From contig NZ_JAVDWM010000001.1 in NCBI RefSeq assembly GCF_031457495.1, positions 3,460,001 through 3,524,000 of the forward strand: a stretch of 64,000 nt of DNA, given 5' to 3'. The DNA is from Sphingopyxis sp. BE259. Its GTDB lineage: Bacteria; Pseudomonadota; Alphaproteobacteria; Sphingomonadales; Sphingomonadaceae. A program made the position numbers and the translations under genes. Positions 15,679-25,454 of this stretch are shown piece by piece (positions within the stretch are counted from its first letter, which is position 1; each line of letters opens with the position of its first letter). Under the pieces are notes generated by a model. The model did not search any database. It was not told where the DNA came from and saw only the letters and a list, made by a program, of their open reading frames with translations.

Positions 15679-17553
15679 GTGCACGACAGCCTTTCCACTC
15701 CGCTCAGCCGCCGTCAGACGCTTGCCTCGCTTGGCGCGGGCGCCGCCACGCTCGCCCTGTCGGGCTGCGCGGGGCAGAGCGCCAGCGTCGCGGCTCCCGC
15801 TAGCCCCGCGCCTCCGACCGTGGGATACCCCGAGGTCAGCTTGCTCGACGATATTGCCGAAAGGCTGCTGGCCCATTCCCCGGAAGGCGCGACCGCGCTG
15901 GGCATCGATACCGGCGCGCGCGCCGCAATGCGCGGCAAGTTGAGCGATCGTTCGGCCGCCGGACAGCAAGCGCTTGCCGACACGCTGAAATATGACCTCG
16001 AACGCGTTCGCCTGGTCGGACGCTCCGGCCTGGATCACAAGACCCGCACCAGCCTGGCGGTCGTCGAAAGCGCCTATGGCGTCGCGCTCGACGGCTTTGC
16101 CCTGCCCTATGGCGACGTCGCGGTCGGTGGCTGGCGCAACACCCCCTATGTCGTGATCCAGAATGTCGGCGCCTATATCGATGTGCCGCGCCTGCTGACC
16201 AGCGACCAACCGATCAAGACGAGTGCCGATGCCGAAGCCTATCTCGCCCGCCTCGGCGCTTTTGCTGGCGTTCTTGATGGCGAGACCGAACGGCTGAAGG
16301 CGGCGGGCGGACAGGGTATGGTCGCGCCCGCCTTCCTGATCGACAAGGCGCTGCCGCAGATCGAGGCGACGCTGGCCGATGCCAGCCGCGGCGGCAGCCT
16401 GTCCGACACGTTGGCGACGAAAGCGCGCGCGGCGGGATTGGCGGGCGACTGGGGCGCTCGCGCGGCGGCCATTGCCCGCGGTCCGGTGCGTGCGGCGCTC
16501 GAACGCCAGATCGCCGAACTCAAAGCCCAGCGTCCGCGCGCGACGATGGATGCCGGGATGTGGGCGCGGCCCGGCGGCGACGCCTGGTATGCGTGGGGGC
16601 TGCGCGCCAGCACCACGACGCGGATGACCCCCGACGAGGTTCATGCGATGGGCCGCGAGGAGCTTGCCGACCTTCACGGCCAGATGGACCCGATTCTGAA
16701 GAAGCTCGGCTATACCAAGGGATCGGTCGGCGAACGGATGAACGCGCTCGCCAGTGATCCGCGCTACAAATTCCCCGACAATGACGCCGGGCGCGCCGAA
16801 ATTACCGCTTATATCCAGACCTGGCTGGGCAAGATCCGCGCCGAATTGCCGCGCGCCTTTCGCACTTTGGTCAAGGGCAATGTCGAGGTAAAGCGATTGC
16901 CGTTGGCCGAGGAACCGGGTGCGCCCGCCGCTTATGGCGGCGCCGGTTCGATCGACGGCAGCATCCCGGGCAAATTCTGGATCAACCTGCGAACCACCGA
17001 ATTGCACAGCAAATATTCGCTGCCCGACCTCACGATGCACGAGGCAATTCCGGGGCATGTGTGGCAGGGCGAATATGCCAACCAGATGCCGCTGATCCGC
17101 ACGATGCTGGCGTTCAATGCCTATAGCGAAGGCTGGGCGCTCTATGCCGAGCAGCTCGCCGACGAATTGGGGCTTTATGACGATTTCGAGGTCGGCCGCT
17201 TGGGCTATCTCCAGTCGCTGGCGTTCCGCGCTTGCCGCCTCGTCGTCGATACCGGGCTGCATGCCAAGCGCTGGACGCGCGAGCAGGGGGTCGAGTTTTT
17301 CGTCCAGGAAAACGGCTCGAACCCCCTCGAAGTCGCAAGCGAGGTCGATCGCTATTGCAGTTGGGCCGGACAGGCCTGCGGTTACAAGGTCGGGCACAGC
17401 GAGATCGTCCGCCAACGCGGGCTGGCGCAGGCGACGCTGGGGCCGAAATACGACCTGCGCGACTTCAACAATGTCGTGGTCGAGGGCGGCAATGTGCCGC
17501 TCGACGTGCTGGCGCAGAATGTCGACGCTTATGTGGCGGGGGCGAAGGGGTAA
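15679..17553 (+). CDS. Exported DUF885 family metallopeptidase-like protein
   Basis: A 624-aa protein starting at GTG, chosen because AAGGGA lies eight bases upstream and the start leads into a twin-arginine-type signal. The signal contains SRRQTLASLGAGAATLALSGC, with Tat-like SRRQTL and lipobox LSGC, so it is probably a lipoprotein. The mature part is DUF885, with the zinc-site-like motif HEAIPGH at 454-460 followed by further conserved acidic and His residues (EVDRYCSWAGQACGYKVGH). Family members are predicted peptidases; the substrate is unknown. It is a single gene ending near a GC hairpin at 17576-17594. Confidence 0.88.
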   Translation: MHDSLSTPLSRRQTLASLGAGAATLALSGCAGQSASVAAPASPAPPTVGYPEVSLLDDIAERLLAHSPEGATALGIDTGARAAMRGKLSDRSAAGQQALADTLKYDLERVRLVGRSGLDHKTRTSLAVVESAYGVALDGFALPYGDVAVGGWRNTPYVVIQNVGAYIDVPRLLTSDQPIKTSADAEAYLARLGAFAGVLDGETERLKAAGGQGMVAPAFLIDKALPQIEATLADASRGGSLSDTLATKARAAGLAGDWGARAAAIARGPVRAALERQIAELKAQRPRATMDAGMWARPGGDAWYAWGLRASTTTRMTPDEVHAMGREELADLHGQMDPILKKLGYTKGSVGERMNALASDPRYKFPDNDAGRAEITAYIQTWLGKIRAELPRAFRTLVKGNVEVKRLPLAEEPGAPAAYGGAGSIDGSIPGKFWINLRTTELHSKYSLPDLTMHEAIPGHVWQGEYANQMPLIRTMLAFNAYSEGWALYAEQLADELGLYDDFEVGRLGYLQSLAFRACRLVVDTGLHAKRWTREQGVEFFVQENGSNPLEVASEVDRYCSWAGQACGYKVGHSEIVRQRGLAQATLGPKYDLRDFNNVVVEGGNVPLDVLAQNVDAYVAGAKG

Positions 17554-17575
17554 GGCTTGCCCCCGTTCATCGTCA

Positions 17576-17605
17576 CCCCGGGGCTGACCCGGGGCCCGCC
17601 TTTTT
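17576..17605 (+). terminator. Weak terminator or half repeat after the DUF885 gene
   Basis: CCCCGGG-GCTGA-CCCGGGG forms a perfect 7-bp stem; CCCGCC and five T follow. It has the GTCAC outer end of the composite palindromes seen elsewhere but only one half. Confidence 0.5.
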
Positions 17606-17610
17606 CATCG

Positions 17611-18057
17611 CTAGGGCAAAGGCGCCAGATCGGGCTCGACAAACCCTCGCCGCGCTTCCACCGAAAACAGCCGTTCGCGGCTGTAGAAGCGCAGCGGCCA
17701 GTCGCGGCGGCCGACGTCGGATAGCAGCATCGCATTGACGCGTGCCGCCAGACCCGTTTCCGCCGTCTCCGACAGGAACCATCGCACTCCCGCGACATAG
17801 GCGCGGGTGATGCTGTCGTGATAGCCCTGCGTGTCGTCGTTCACCCCGCCGACGCTTTCGTTGAAGCGGCGGATGATCCCCGCGATTTCGGCATCGACAT
17901 CGATGTCGGGGCGTTCGCTGAGCAGCCACAGGCAGGCGCCCAGATGCGCCTCGTGCGTCCAGGCCTCGCGCGGCAGCGTGCAGGCGAGCAGCCCTTTGCC
18001 GATCGCGCGGATGTCGGAATCGCGCTCGAACAGGCGGGGTTTATAGTCGGTAGTCAT
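17611..18057 (-). CDS. Conserved hypothetical protein (148 aa)
   Basis: A cytoplasmic 148-aa protein with no signal peptide or membrane helix. Notable residues are WTHEAHLGACLWLL near 33-46 and DDTQGYHDSITRAYVAGVRWFL near 75-96. His and Asp/Tyr positions in both segments could form a metal or substrate site, but I do not recognise the family. The ribosome site GGAAGGA eight bases before the ATG overlaps a 10-bp hairpin, so translation may be controlled. It lies just after pckA on the same strand. Confidence 0.75.
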   Translation of the reverse strand: MTTDYKPRLFERDSDIRAIGKGLLACTLPREAWTHEAHLGACLWLLSERPDIDVDAEIAGIIRRFNESVGGVNDDTQGYHDSITRAYVAGVRWFLSETAETGLAARVNAMLLSDVGRRDWPLRFYSRERLFSVEARRGFVEPDLAPLP

Positions 18058-18067
18058 CGGTCCGGTC

Positions 18068-18093
18068 CTTCCGGGTGAATGAACACCCGGAAG
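18068..18093 (-). promoter_or_regulatory. Hairpin overlapping the ribosome site of the 148-aa gene
   Basis: Perfect 10-bp arms (CTTCCGGGTG and CACCCGGAAG) with a six-base loop. On the minus-strand transcript the 3' arm includes GGAAG of the GGAAGGA ribosome site. There is no U-run after the stem, so it does not look like a terminator for pckA. Confidence 0.55.
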
Positions 18094-18106
18094 TTGTCCG
18101 GGCTAT

Positions 18107-19708
18107 TTACGCTGCGACGGCGGCCTGCGGCGCTGCTTGACGGACGCCTTCGTCGACATGGCTTTCAAATTGCGCGAAATTGTCGATGAATTGGCCGACC
18201 AGCGTTTGCGCGGTGCGGTCGTACGCCGCCTTGTCGGCCCAGGCTTCACGCGGGTCGAGCAGACTGGCATCGACGCCCGGCACCGCCACCGGCACCATGA
18301 AACCGAAATTCGGATCCTTGCGGAATTCGGCGTCGTTCAGGCTGCCGTCGAGCGCGGCGTTGAGCAGCGCGCGGGTCGCCTTGATCGGCATCCGCTTGAT
18401 GCCGTCCATCGTCGCCATGCCGCCGGTCCAGCCGGTGTTGACCAGCCAGCACTGCACGCCGCCCTTGGCGATGCGTTCTTTCAGCAGGTTGCCGTACACC
18501 GACGGATGGCGCGGCATGAAGGGCGCGCCGAAGCAGGTCGAAAAGGTCGCCTCGGGCTCAGTCACGCCAATTTCGGTCCCGGCGACGCGCGCGGTGTAAC
18601 CCGACAGGAAGTGATACATCGCCTGATCGGGGGTCAGCTTCGCGATCGGGGGCAGCACGCCATAGGCGTCGGCGGTGAGCATGATGATATTTTGCGGTAC
18701 CGGACCCATGTTCTGTTCCGACGTGTTCGGAATGAAATCGATCGGGTACGAACCGCGGCTGTTTTCCGCTAGGCTCGCGTCGTCGAAATCGAGCTCGCGC
18801 GTGGCGGGGTCCATCACGACGTTTTCCAGCACGGTGCCGAACCGCTTCGTCGTCGCGAAAATCTCGGGCTCGGCTTCGGGCGACAGGCGGATCATTTTGG
18901 CATAGCAGCCGCCCTCAAAATTAAAGACCGCGGTGTCCGACCAGCCATGCTCGTCATCACCGATCAGCGTGCGCGACGCATCGGCCGACAGCGTTGTCTT
19001 GCCGGTGCCGCTGAGCCCGAAGAAAACCGCGGTGTCGCCGTTCGGTCCCATGTTCGCCGAGCAGTGCATCGGCATGACACCCTTCACCGGCAGCAGATAG
19101 TTCAAAATGCCGAACACCGATTTCTTCATCTCGCCGGCGTACTGTGTGCCGCCGATCAGGATCAGCTTTTCGGCGAAGTTGACCGCGACGACGGTTTCGG
19201 TGCGCGTGCCATGTTTCGCGGGATCGGCGCGGAAGCTCGGCAGATCGATGATCGTATATTCGGCCGCGAACGCCGCCAGCTCGGCCGCGGTCGGGCGGCA
19301 GAGCAGCGTGCGGATGAACTGGCTGTGCCAGGCGAATTCGGTGACGACCTGCACCGCGACGCGATGCTCCGCCTGCGATCCGCCGAACAGCTGCTGGCGA
19401 TAGAGGCGCGGGCGATCGGCGAGGTGCGCGAAGAAGTCGGCCTTCAGTGCCGCGAAATGATCGGGCGTCATCGGGACATTGGTCTTGCCCCACCAGATGG
19501 TGCCCGCCGTCTCGGCGTCCTGGACGATGAACTTGTCCTTCGCGCTGCGCCCGGTGTGCTTGCCGGTTTCGACGACCAGCGGACCGTCCTTGGCCAGCAA
19601 CCCTTCGCCGTGGCGGATGGCATCCTCGATCAGCGCCGACGTGCCCCAGTTTTCGGCCACTGTCGCTGCCGTTTTGACGGTCTCGCTGCCGATCGCTACC
19701 TTGGTCAT
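18107..19708 (-). CDS. pckA: Phosphoenolpyruvate carboxykinase (ATP)
   Basis: Catalyses oxaloacetate + ATP to PEP + CO2 + ADP, the first committed step of gluconeogenesis. The 533-aa protein carries the ATP-dependent enzyme's P-loop GLSGTGKT at 231-238 and kinase-2 motif LIGDDEHGW at 248-256. It also has [14 protein letters not shown] (oxaloacetate/metal site) and [10 protein letters not shown]. Start 19708 follows AAGGAAAGG; the frame extends upstream without support. It is divergent from chvI; in other alphaproteobacteria ChvG-ChvI controls pckA, so regulation through the 245-bp shared region is likely. Confidence 0.97.
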   Translation of the reverse strand: MTKVAIGSETVKTAATVAENWGTSALIEDAIRHGEGLLAKDGPLVVETGKHTGRSAKDKFIVQDAETAGTIWWGKTNVPMTPDHFAALKADFFAHLADRPRLYRQQLFGGSQAEHRVAVQVVTEFAWHSQFIRTLLCRPTAAELAAFAAEYTIIDLPSFRADPAKHGTRTETVVAVNFAEKLILIGGTQYAGEMKKSVFGILNYLLPVKGVMPMHCSANMGPNGDTAVFFGLSGTGKTTLSADASRTLIGDDEHGWSDTAVFNFEGGCYAKMIRLSPEAEPEIFATTKRFGTVLENVVMDPATRELDFDDASLAENSRGSYPIDFIPNTSEQNMGPVPQNIIMLTADAYGVLPPIAKLTPDQAMYHFLSGYTARVAGTEIGVTEPEATFSTCFGAPFMPRHPSVYGNLLKERIAKGGVQCWLVNTGWTGGMATMDGIKRMPIKATRALLNAALDGSLNDAEFRKDPNFGFMVPVAVPGVDASLLDPREAWADKAAYDRTAQTLVGQFIDNFAQFESHVDEGVRQAAPQAAVAA

Positions 19709-19953
19709 CTCTCTCGCCTTTCCTTCGCCCGCGGCCGCCTCGCATAGGTATGCAATGCATGTCATGCGAAAGCGAATGGGCCCGCATGAACATGGGGTGC
19801 CGACAGGTCGTCGATTCTGAAATCCCGGTCGCGTTAGCGAGGATGGACGGCGAGGTCAAAAGATTAAAGGGTGAATGACCGGCGAGCGGTGCGCGGTTGT
19901 CGCTTGGCGACGGATCGGCTAGTCCGTCGGCGGCCCCGCCCAACGGAAAGAGC

Positions 19954-20664
19954 ATGACGGCAACCATCGCGCTGGTCGACGACGACCGCAACATCCTGCA
20001 ATCGCTCTCGATCGCGCTCCAGGCAGAGGGGTTTGTGACGCGCGTCTATTCGGATGGCGAGGCGGCGCTGAAACCGCTGATCGACAATCCGCCCGACCTC
20101 GCCGTGTTCGACATCAAGATGCCGCGCATGGACGGGCTGGAACTGCTGCGCCGGTTGCGCGAAAAAAGCCAGCTGCCTGTCATTTTCCTGACCAGCAAGG
20201 ACGACGAGATCGACGAGGCGCTGGGCCTCGCGATGGGCGCCGACGATTATATCGCCAAACCCTTTTCGCAGCGCCTGGTCATCGCGCGCATCCGCGCCAT
20301 CCTGCGCCGCGTCGAACTCAACCAGAATGCCCCCGCCGCCGATGACGAGCCGGTGGCCGAACCGATCAACCGCGGACGGCTGACCATGGACCCGGCGCGC
20401 CACAAGGTCGCATGGGACGGCAAGGACGTGACCCTGACCGTCACCGAATTCCTGATCCTCGAGACGCTCGCGGCGCGCCCCGGCATCGTGCGCAGCCGCA
20501 ACCAGTTGATGGACGCCGCCTATCAGGACGATGTCTATATCGACGACCGCACGATCGACAGCCATATCAAGCGCCTGCGCCGCAAGTTCCGCGAGGTCGA
20601 TCCCGAATTTGACGGCATCGCGACGCTGTACGGCGCGGGTTACCGGTTTGCCGACGATGGCTGA
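19954..20664 (+). CDS. chvI: ChvI-type response regulator (OmpR family)
   Basis: A 236-aa transcription factor: receiver domain at 4-120 with phospho-acceptor Asp53 in [14 protein letters not shown] and conserved Lys in YIAKPFS, then an OmpR-type winged helix ending [15 protein letters not shown]...GAGYRF. In alphaproteobacteria ChvI with sensor ChvG controls acid, envelope and carbon responses. The start at 19954 is where the receiver begins; the longer open frame is rejected. It overlaps chvG by 8 bp and faces pckA. Confidence 0.93.
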   Translation: MTATIALVDDDRNILQSLSIALQAEGFVTRVYSDGEAALKPLIDNPPDLAVFDIKMPRMDGLELLRRLREKSQLPVIFLTSKDDEIDEALGLAMGADDYIAKPFSQRLVIARIRAILRRVELNQNAPAADDEPVAEPINRGRLTMDPARHKVAWDGKDVTLTVTEFLILETLAARPGIVRSRNQLMDAAYQDDVYIDDRTIDSHIKRLRRKFREVDPEFDGIATLYGAGYRFADDG

Positions 20665-22261
20665 GCCGCTGAAACCTGACGCGAGCATCGCCGAACAAGA
20701 GGAATCGCCGCTGGTCTGGTCGGCGCGCTGGTCGCTGACGACGCGGATTCTGGCGGTCAATATCCTGGCGGTCGCGCTGCTAGCGGGCGGGTTCTATTAT
20801 CTCGACACCTATCGTAGCCGCCTGGTCGACACGCGGATCGAGGTGATGAAGGACCAGCTGGCGATGCTCGACCGCGCGCTGGAGGCGGCGCGGCCCGACC
20901 AGCGCGCGACGCTGATCGACGAATTTGCCGCAGCGACCGAATCGCGGCTGCGCTTCTACGATGCCGACGGACGACGGATTTCGGATAGCTTTGCCACCGG
21001 CCCTGCCACCTACACGCTGCGCGACCCCAATTTGCAGGCGTGGCAGCGCGATGCGGCGCGCGCGATGGACCGCGGCATCGACTGGATCGTCGGCGCGCCT
21101 TCCTACCCCGATTTTCAGGAACCGGCGGTCGACCGCGCCGCGGCATGGCCCGAGGTGATCGAGGCGCAGCGCAGCGGGCTGGCCGCCAGCCGCTTCCGCT
21201 ACGCCCCCGAACGCACGCCCCTGCTCAGCGCCGCGAGCGTCGTCGATCTGGAAGCGCCGCAGACAGTGCTGATGACGCTGAACGCGCGCGACATCACCCG
21301 CACCGTGCGCGCCGAACGCTTCCGCCTGGCGGTGGTCGTCGCGGTGGTGCTGATGACCTCGATCCTGCTGTCGCTGTTCCTTGCCCGCACCATCGTCCGT
21401 CCGCTCCGGCGGCTGGCGCGCGCCGCGGTTCGCGTCAAGCTGGGCCGGGCGCGCGAGGTGGTGGTGCCGCGCCTGCCCAGCCGCCGCGACGAGATCGGGA
21501 CGCTGGCGCGCGCCTTGAGCGACATGACCCAGGCGCTGCGCGAGCGCATCGACGCCGGCGAACATTTCGCCGCCGACGTCACCCACGAGCTGAAGAACCC
21601 GATCGCATCGGTGCGCTCGGCGATCGAGGGTCTCGGGCGGGTCCAAAACGACGCCCAGCGCGCGCAGCTCTTGAGCATCGCCGACGAGGATGTCCGGCGG
21701 CTCGACCGGCTGGTCAACGACATCAGCGAAGCGAGCCGCGTCGACGCGCAATTGTCGCGCACGTTGTTCGAACCGATCGACGTCGGAATGATGATCGAAT
21801 CGATGCTGGCGGCGCGCGCGGCGCGCATCGACGCCGATGCGCCGCACCCGCGCATCGCCTTTGCCCGCCCGCGCAAGGGCACAACCTTGGTGATGGGCGA
21901 CGGCCACCGACTCGAACGTGCCATCGACAATGTCATCGACAATGCGATCAGCTTTTCGCCGCCGACCGGCCTCGTCTGCATCGCCGCGACGCGACTGGGC
22001 GACGAAGTGCATGTGCGCGTCGATGACGACGGCCCCGGCATCGATCCCGCGCAGCGCGAGGCCATTTTCCGTCGCTTTCACAGCGAACGCCCCGCCGGTG
22101 AAGCCTTTGGCCGCCACAGCGGCCTCGGCCTGGCGATTGCGCGGACGATCGTCGAGGGGCATAGCGGGACGATCAATGCCAAGGACCGCGACGACGCCAA
22201 ATCCGGTGGCAGCCTGCTGATCACCCTGCCCGCATGCGACGGCGGAACCGGCGCGAGCTGA
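20657..22261 (+). CDS. chvG: ChvG-type sensor histidine kinase
   Basis: A 534-aa inner membrane kinase. TM1 lies at about 31-48, a periplasmic sensor domain at about 50-222, TM2 at about 224-244, then HAMP. The dimerisation/phospho domain has His310 in DVTHELKNP, and the HATPase domain has N box [16 protein letters not shown] and GLGLAI. Partner of ChvI, whose 3' end it overlaps. In relatives the periplasmic protein ExoR restrains ChvG; no exoR is in this window. Downstream hprK lies 53 bp away, linking the two-component system with HPr phosphorylation genes. Confidence 0.93.
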   Translation: MAEPLKPDASIAEQEESPLVWSARWSLTTRILAVNILAVALLAGGFYYLDTYRSRLVDTRIEVMKDQLAMLDRALEAARPDQRATLIDEFAAATESRLRFYDADGRRISDSFATGPATYTLRDPNLQAWQRDAARAMDRGIDWIVGAPSYPDFQEPAVDRAAAWPEVIEAQRSGLAASRFRYAPERTPLLSAASVVDLEAPQTVLMTLNARDITRTVRAERFRLAVVVAVVLMTSILLSLFLARTIVRPLRRLARAAVRVKLGRAREVVVPRLPSRRDEIGTLARALSDMTQALRERIDAGEHFAADVTHELKNPIASVRSAIEGLGRVQNDAQRAQLLSIADEDVRRLDRLVNDISEASRVDAQLSRTLFEPIDVGMMIESMLAARAARIDADAPHPRIAFARPRKGTTLVMGDGHRLERAIDNVIDNAISFSPPTGLVCIAATRLGDEVHVRVDDDGPGIDPAQREAIFRRFHSERPAGEAFGRHSGLGLAIARTIVEGHSGTINAKDRDDAKSGGSLLITLPACDGGTGAS

Positions 22262-22314
22262 AGTCTTCCGCCTATCGCCTTGCCGCATCGCTTCGTCGCC
22301 GGTAAGTCTGCGCC

Positions 22315-22761
22315 ATGTTTCCAACCCGGACCCACACCGAAATCGTCAACATTCATGGCAGCTGCGTCGCGGCGGGCAATGGCGGCGTGCTGATCCTCGG
22401 CAACAGCGGCCAGGGCAAATCGGACCTTGCGCTGCGGCTGATCGATCGCGGCGCCAAGCTGGTCGCCGACGATCGCTGCGACATCTGGTTCGAACGTGAT
22501 CGCCTGTGGTGCCGCCCGCCCGAGGCGCTGGCGGGGAAGCTCGAGGTGCGCGGGATCGGGATCGTCGAACGGGCATGGACCGCGCCGGTGCCGCTGGCGC
22601 TCGCGGTGCGGCTGACCGATCGTTACGACCGGATGCCCGCGATGAACCAGACGGAGATGGTTGCGGGCCACCGCTTGCCCGCGCTGCTGCTATCCGCGTT
22701 CGAGGCGTCGGCGCCGATCAAGATTCTCCTCGCCCTCGAACGGCTGGCGCCCGCCGCATGA
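22315..22761 (+). CDS. hprK: HPr kinase/phosphorylase, short alphaproteobacterial form
   Basis: A 148-aa protein corresponding to the catalytic C-terminal half of HprK. It has P-loop GNSGQGKS at 29-36, the DD pair in LVADDRCDIWF and the family signature LEVRGIGI at 76-83. Firmicute HprK is about 310 aa; alphaproteobacteria have this short form lacking the N-terminal domain. It phosphorylates and dephosphorylates HPr on serine (here Ser50 of the HPr encoded 1.4 kb downstream). It overlaps nothing and is 10 bp from rapZ. Confidence 0.93.
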   Translation: MFPTRTHTEIVNIHGSCVAAGNGGVLILGNSGQGKSDLALRLIDRGAKLVADDRCDIWFERDRLWCRPPEALAGKLEVRGIGIVERAWTAPVPLALAVRLTDRYDRMPAMNQTEMVAGHRLPALLLSAFEASAPIKILLALERLAPAA

Positions 22762-22771
22762 CCGGCCCGCG

Positions 22772-23713
22772 ATGAGCCTTGCCGCCGCCGAACCGCGCCT
22801 GCTGTTGGTCACCGGGCTGTCGGGCGCGGGCAAATCGACCGTGCTCAAGGTGCTCGAGGATCTGGGCTGGGAGGTGGTGGACAATCTACCGCTGGCGCTG
22901 CTCGAAACGCTGATCGATGCGCCGGTCAAGCGCAGCGAGGCGGGACGGCCGCTGGCGGTGGGGATCGACAGCCGCAGCCGCGGGTTTCGCCCTGCGTTGC
23001 TCGTGCAGCGGATCAAGGCGCTGCGCGAAGCGGGCGGGCGCGACATCCAGACGCTGTTCCTCGACTGTGCCGGTGCCGAGCTGGAACGCCGCTTTTCCGA
23101 AACGCGGCGGCGCCACCCGATGGCCGAGGATCGCCCCGCCGCCGACGGCATCGCGCGCGAGCGCGAAATGATGGAATCGCTGCGCCGCTGGGCCGAGCAT
23201 GTCGTCGATACGACCAATTACAGCAGCAACGACCTGCAACAAGAGGTTCGCCAGCGGTTCAGCGAGACCGGCCACGACGAACCGGTGCTCAATATCCTGA
23301 GCTTCGGCTTTGCCCGAGGGCTGCCGCGCAACGCCGACCTGGTGTTCGACATGCGCTACCTGCGCAACCCGCATTGGGATCCCGCACTGAAGCCGGGAAC
23401 CGGGCTCGACGCCGATGTCGCCGCATATGTAATGGCCGATCCCGCCTATGCCGACAGCGTGGCGCAGATCGAAAAGCTGATCCTCACGCTGCTGCCGCGT
23501 TACCGGGCGGAGGGCAAAAGCTATGTCACTATCGCCTTTGGCTGCACTGGCGGTCGTCACCGTTCGGTCCATGTCGCGGCGCGTGTTGCCGAAACGCTAC
23601 GCACGTCCGGATATGAGCCAACCCTGACCCACCGCAACCTTGACTCTGCCCCGCAAGATGGGCTTGAGGGCAAGCCCCCGCCCGCATCTGCTGCGGCCGG
23701 TGGCAAAACATAA
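22772..23713 (+). CDS. rapZ: RapZ/YvcJ family nucleotide-binding protein
   Basis: A 313-aa P-loop protein with Walker A GLSGAGKS at 15-22, DLGWEVVDNLPLALL near 30-45 and the conserved C-terminal YVTIAFGCTGGRHRSVHVA. Relatives act as an RNase adaptor for glmZ (E. coli RapZ) or as nucleotide-binding regulators, often beside HPr genes. The role here is inferred from homology; no GlmZ-type RNA is expected in this group. The start at 22772 follows 10 bp after hprK. The last 25 residues are low-complexity (Pro/Ala/Gly) and probably variable. Confidence 0.93.
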   Translation: MSLAAAEPRLLLVTGLSGAGKSTVLKVLEDLGWEVVDNLPLALLETLIDAPVKRSEAGRPLAVGIDSRSRGFRPALLVQRIKALREAGGRDIQTLFLDCAGAELERRFSETRRRHPMAEDRPAADGIAREREMMESLRRWAEHVVDTTNYSSNDLQQEVRQRFSETGHDEPVLNILSFGFARGLPRNADLVFDMRYLRNPHWDPALKPGTGLDADVAAYVMADPAYADSVAQIEKLILTLLPRYRAEGKSYVTIAFGCTGGRHRSVHVAARVAETLRTSGYEPTLTHRNLDSAPQDGLEGKPPPASAAAGGKT

Positions 23714-23727
23714 GGGTCTCGCATTTC

Positions 23728-24156
23728 ATGGCCACCGATAAAGCCTTGCCGTTGCTGGGAATGGTCCTGGTCACCCACGGCCGTCTGGCCGAGGAAATGG
23801 TACGCGCCATGGAGCACGTCGTCGGGCCGCAGCGCGCGATCGCCACCGTGTGCATTGGCCCCAACGACAATATGGAAATGCGCCGCCGCGAAATCGCCGA
23901 TGCCATCCGGGCGGTCGATGAAGGGCGCGGCGTCGTCATGCTGACCGATCTGTTCGGCGGCACCCCGTCGAACCTCGCAATCAGCCTGCTCGAAACGGGC
24001 CGCACCGAAGTGATCGCCGGGGTCAATCTGCCGATGCTGATCCGCCTGGAAAGCGCGCGCAAGTCGATGGAGCTGCGCGCCGCGGTGATCGCGGCCAAGG
24101 AAGCCGGGCAGAAATATATCTCGGTCGCCTCTGAAATGCTGGGGGTGGGACTATGA
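23728..24156 (+). CDS. PTS mannose-family EIIA domain protein
   Basis: A 142-aa single-domain EIIA of the mannose family: phosphorylatable His17 in GMVLVTHGRLAEEM, and DLFGGTPSNLAI near 75-86. In alphaproteobacteria such stand-alone EIIA-Man proteins have no permease and work as regulators that receive phosphate from HPr. No EIIB or EIIC gene is present here, which supports a regulatory role. Its TGA overlaps the HPr ATG (ATGA), so the pair is translated together. Confidence 0.93.
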   Translation: MATDKALPLLGMVLVTHGRLAEEMVRAMEHVVGPQRAIATVCIGPNDNMEMRRREIADAIRAVDEGRGVVMLTDLFGGTPSNLAISLLETGRTEVIAGVNLPMLIRLESARKSMELRAAVIAAKEAGQKYISVASEMLGVGL

Positions 24157-24431
24157 GCGAAATTTCCGAAACGGTCGAAATCACCAACCAGCGCGGACTC
24201 CATGCGCGCGCCAGCGCCAAATTCGTCACTTTCGTTAGCCGCCTGCCCGAAACCGTGTCGGTCGAGGTCGAAAAGGGCGGATCGCGCGTCAACGGCACCT
24301 CGATCATGGGATTGATGATGCTCGGCGCCGCGAAGGGCGACACGATCACGATCCACACCAGGGGCGACGGCGCCGACGCGGCGCTGCTGAAACTGGTCGG
24401 GCTGGTCAAGGACAGCTTCGGCGAGGATTGA
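24153..24431 (+). CDS. ptsH: HPr family phosphocarrier protein
   Basis: A 92-aa HPr. It has the EI phosphorylation site His17 in NQRGLHARASAKF and regulatory Ser50 in NGTSIMGLMML, the HprK target context. Having both sites with hprK upstream indicates dual phosphorylation, by EI (PtsP, not in the window) and by HprK. The start overlaps the EIIA stop. It is the last gene of the chvI-chvG-hprK-rapZ-EIIA-HPr run. A 30-bp-armed inverted repeat follows. Confidence 0.95.
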   Translation: MSEISETVEITNQRGLHARASAKFVTFVSRLPETVSVEVEKGGSRVNGTSIMGLMMLGAAKGDTITIHTRGDGADAALLKLVGLVKDSFGED

Positions 24432-24459
24432 CCGGAAGCGCAATTCGCCCTCACCCGCC

Positions 24460-24564
24460 GCGCCCCTGCGAAGGCAGGGGTCCATCACCCGAGGTCGAGA
24501 TGGCCAACGGGCGTAGCGGGCAAACGAGAGCTTAGGTGATGGGCCCCTGCCTTCGCAGGGGCGC
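24460..24564. repeat. Composite palindromic repeat, 30-bp arms
   Basis: Outer arms 24460-24489 and 24535-24564 are reverse complements with one mismatch. Each contains an inner hairpin (CCCCTGC-GAAG-GCAGGGG type). It lies between HPr and the rRNA methyltransferase gene, and its right end is 14 bp before the next start codon. Confidence 0.92.
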
Positions 24565-24578
24565 AGGAACGAGAAGAG

Positions 24579-25391
24579 ATGACCGGTCGCCGCAGCGTTA
24601 TCGAAAGCCTGTCCAATCCGCTGATCAAGCGGATGCGGCTCTTGCGCGAGAAACGCCACCGGCGCGCCGAGGGTCTGTTCCTGGCCGAAGGACTGCGGAT
24701 CGCGACCGAGGCGCGCGAGGCCGGGGTGCTGCCCCTGTGGCTGTTCATCGGCCCCGAGGGCGACACGCACCCGCTCGCCGCCGCGCTGGTGGCCGATACG
24801 CTCGCGGCGGGCGGCGAGGTGATCGATGCAACCCCCGCGATCCTGTCGAAGCTGTCGGGCAAGGACAACGCCCAAACCGTCGTCGGCATCTACGCCGAAC
24901 CCCAAACAACGCTCGCCGATCTCGACCGCGATGCCGCGCCGATCTGGCTGGTCGCCGAACGGCTGCGCGATCCGGGCAACCTCGGCACGATGCTGCGCAC
25001 CGGCGATGCGGTCGGCGCGGGCGGGCTGATCCTGCTCGACGAAAGCACCGACCCCTATGCGGTCGAGGCGGTGCGCGCGAGCATGGGGGCGATCTTCACC
25101 CAAAAGCTGGTGCAGGCGCGCTGGGACGAGTTCCTGCCGTGGCTGCGACAGGGGCCGGGGCAGCTCGTCGCGACCTGGCTGGGGGACGATACGCAGGATT
25201 ATCAGGCAGTGCGCTATGCGGCGCCGACCTTCATCCTGACCGGCAATGAATCGCAGGGGATGCCGCCCGCTTATGCCGACGCCGCCGACGTGAGGGTGAA
25301 GATGCCGATGCTGGGCAAGGCCGACAGCCTGAACGCCGCGGTCGCGACGGCGGTGATGGCATATGAGGTGTTGAACCAGCGGCGGGGCTGA
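24579..25391 (+). CDS. SpoU/TrmH family RNA 2'-O-methyltransferase
   Basis: A 270-aa SAM-dependent methyltransferase of the SPOUT (TrmH) class with an N-terminal substrate-binding domain (about 1-105, RHRRAEGLFLAEGLRI). The three SpoU motifs are present: LRDPGNLGTMLRTGDAVGAGG at about 129-149, FILTGNESQGMP near 217-228 and PMLGKADSLNAAVATAV near 243-259, the knotted SAM site. It resembles RlmB/TsnR-type rRNA ribose methyltransferases; the exact nucleotide target is not determined. GAGAAGAG precedes the ATG. Confidence 0.9.
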   Translation: MTGRRSVIESLSNPLIKRMRLLREKRHRRAEGLFLAEGLRIATEAREAGVLPLWLFIGPEGDTHPLAAALVADTLAAGGEVIDATPAILSKLSGKDNAQTVVGIYAEPQTTLADLDRDAAPIWLVAERLRDPGNLGTMLRTGDAVGAGGLILLDESTDPYAVEAVRASMGAIFTQKLVQARWDEFLPWLRQGPGQLVATWLGDDTQDYQAVRYAAPTFILTGNESQGMPPAYADAADVRVKMPMLGKADSLNAAVATAVMAYEVLNQRRG

Positions 25392-25454
25392 ACGAGGGGC
25401 GGCATTTTGGTTCAGCCGCCCGCCAACATCATGCTACTACCACATCCTCTCTTC

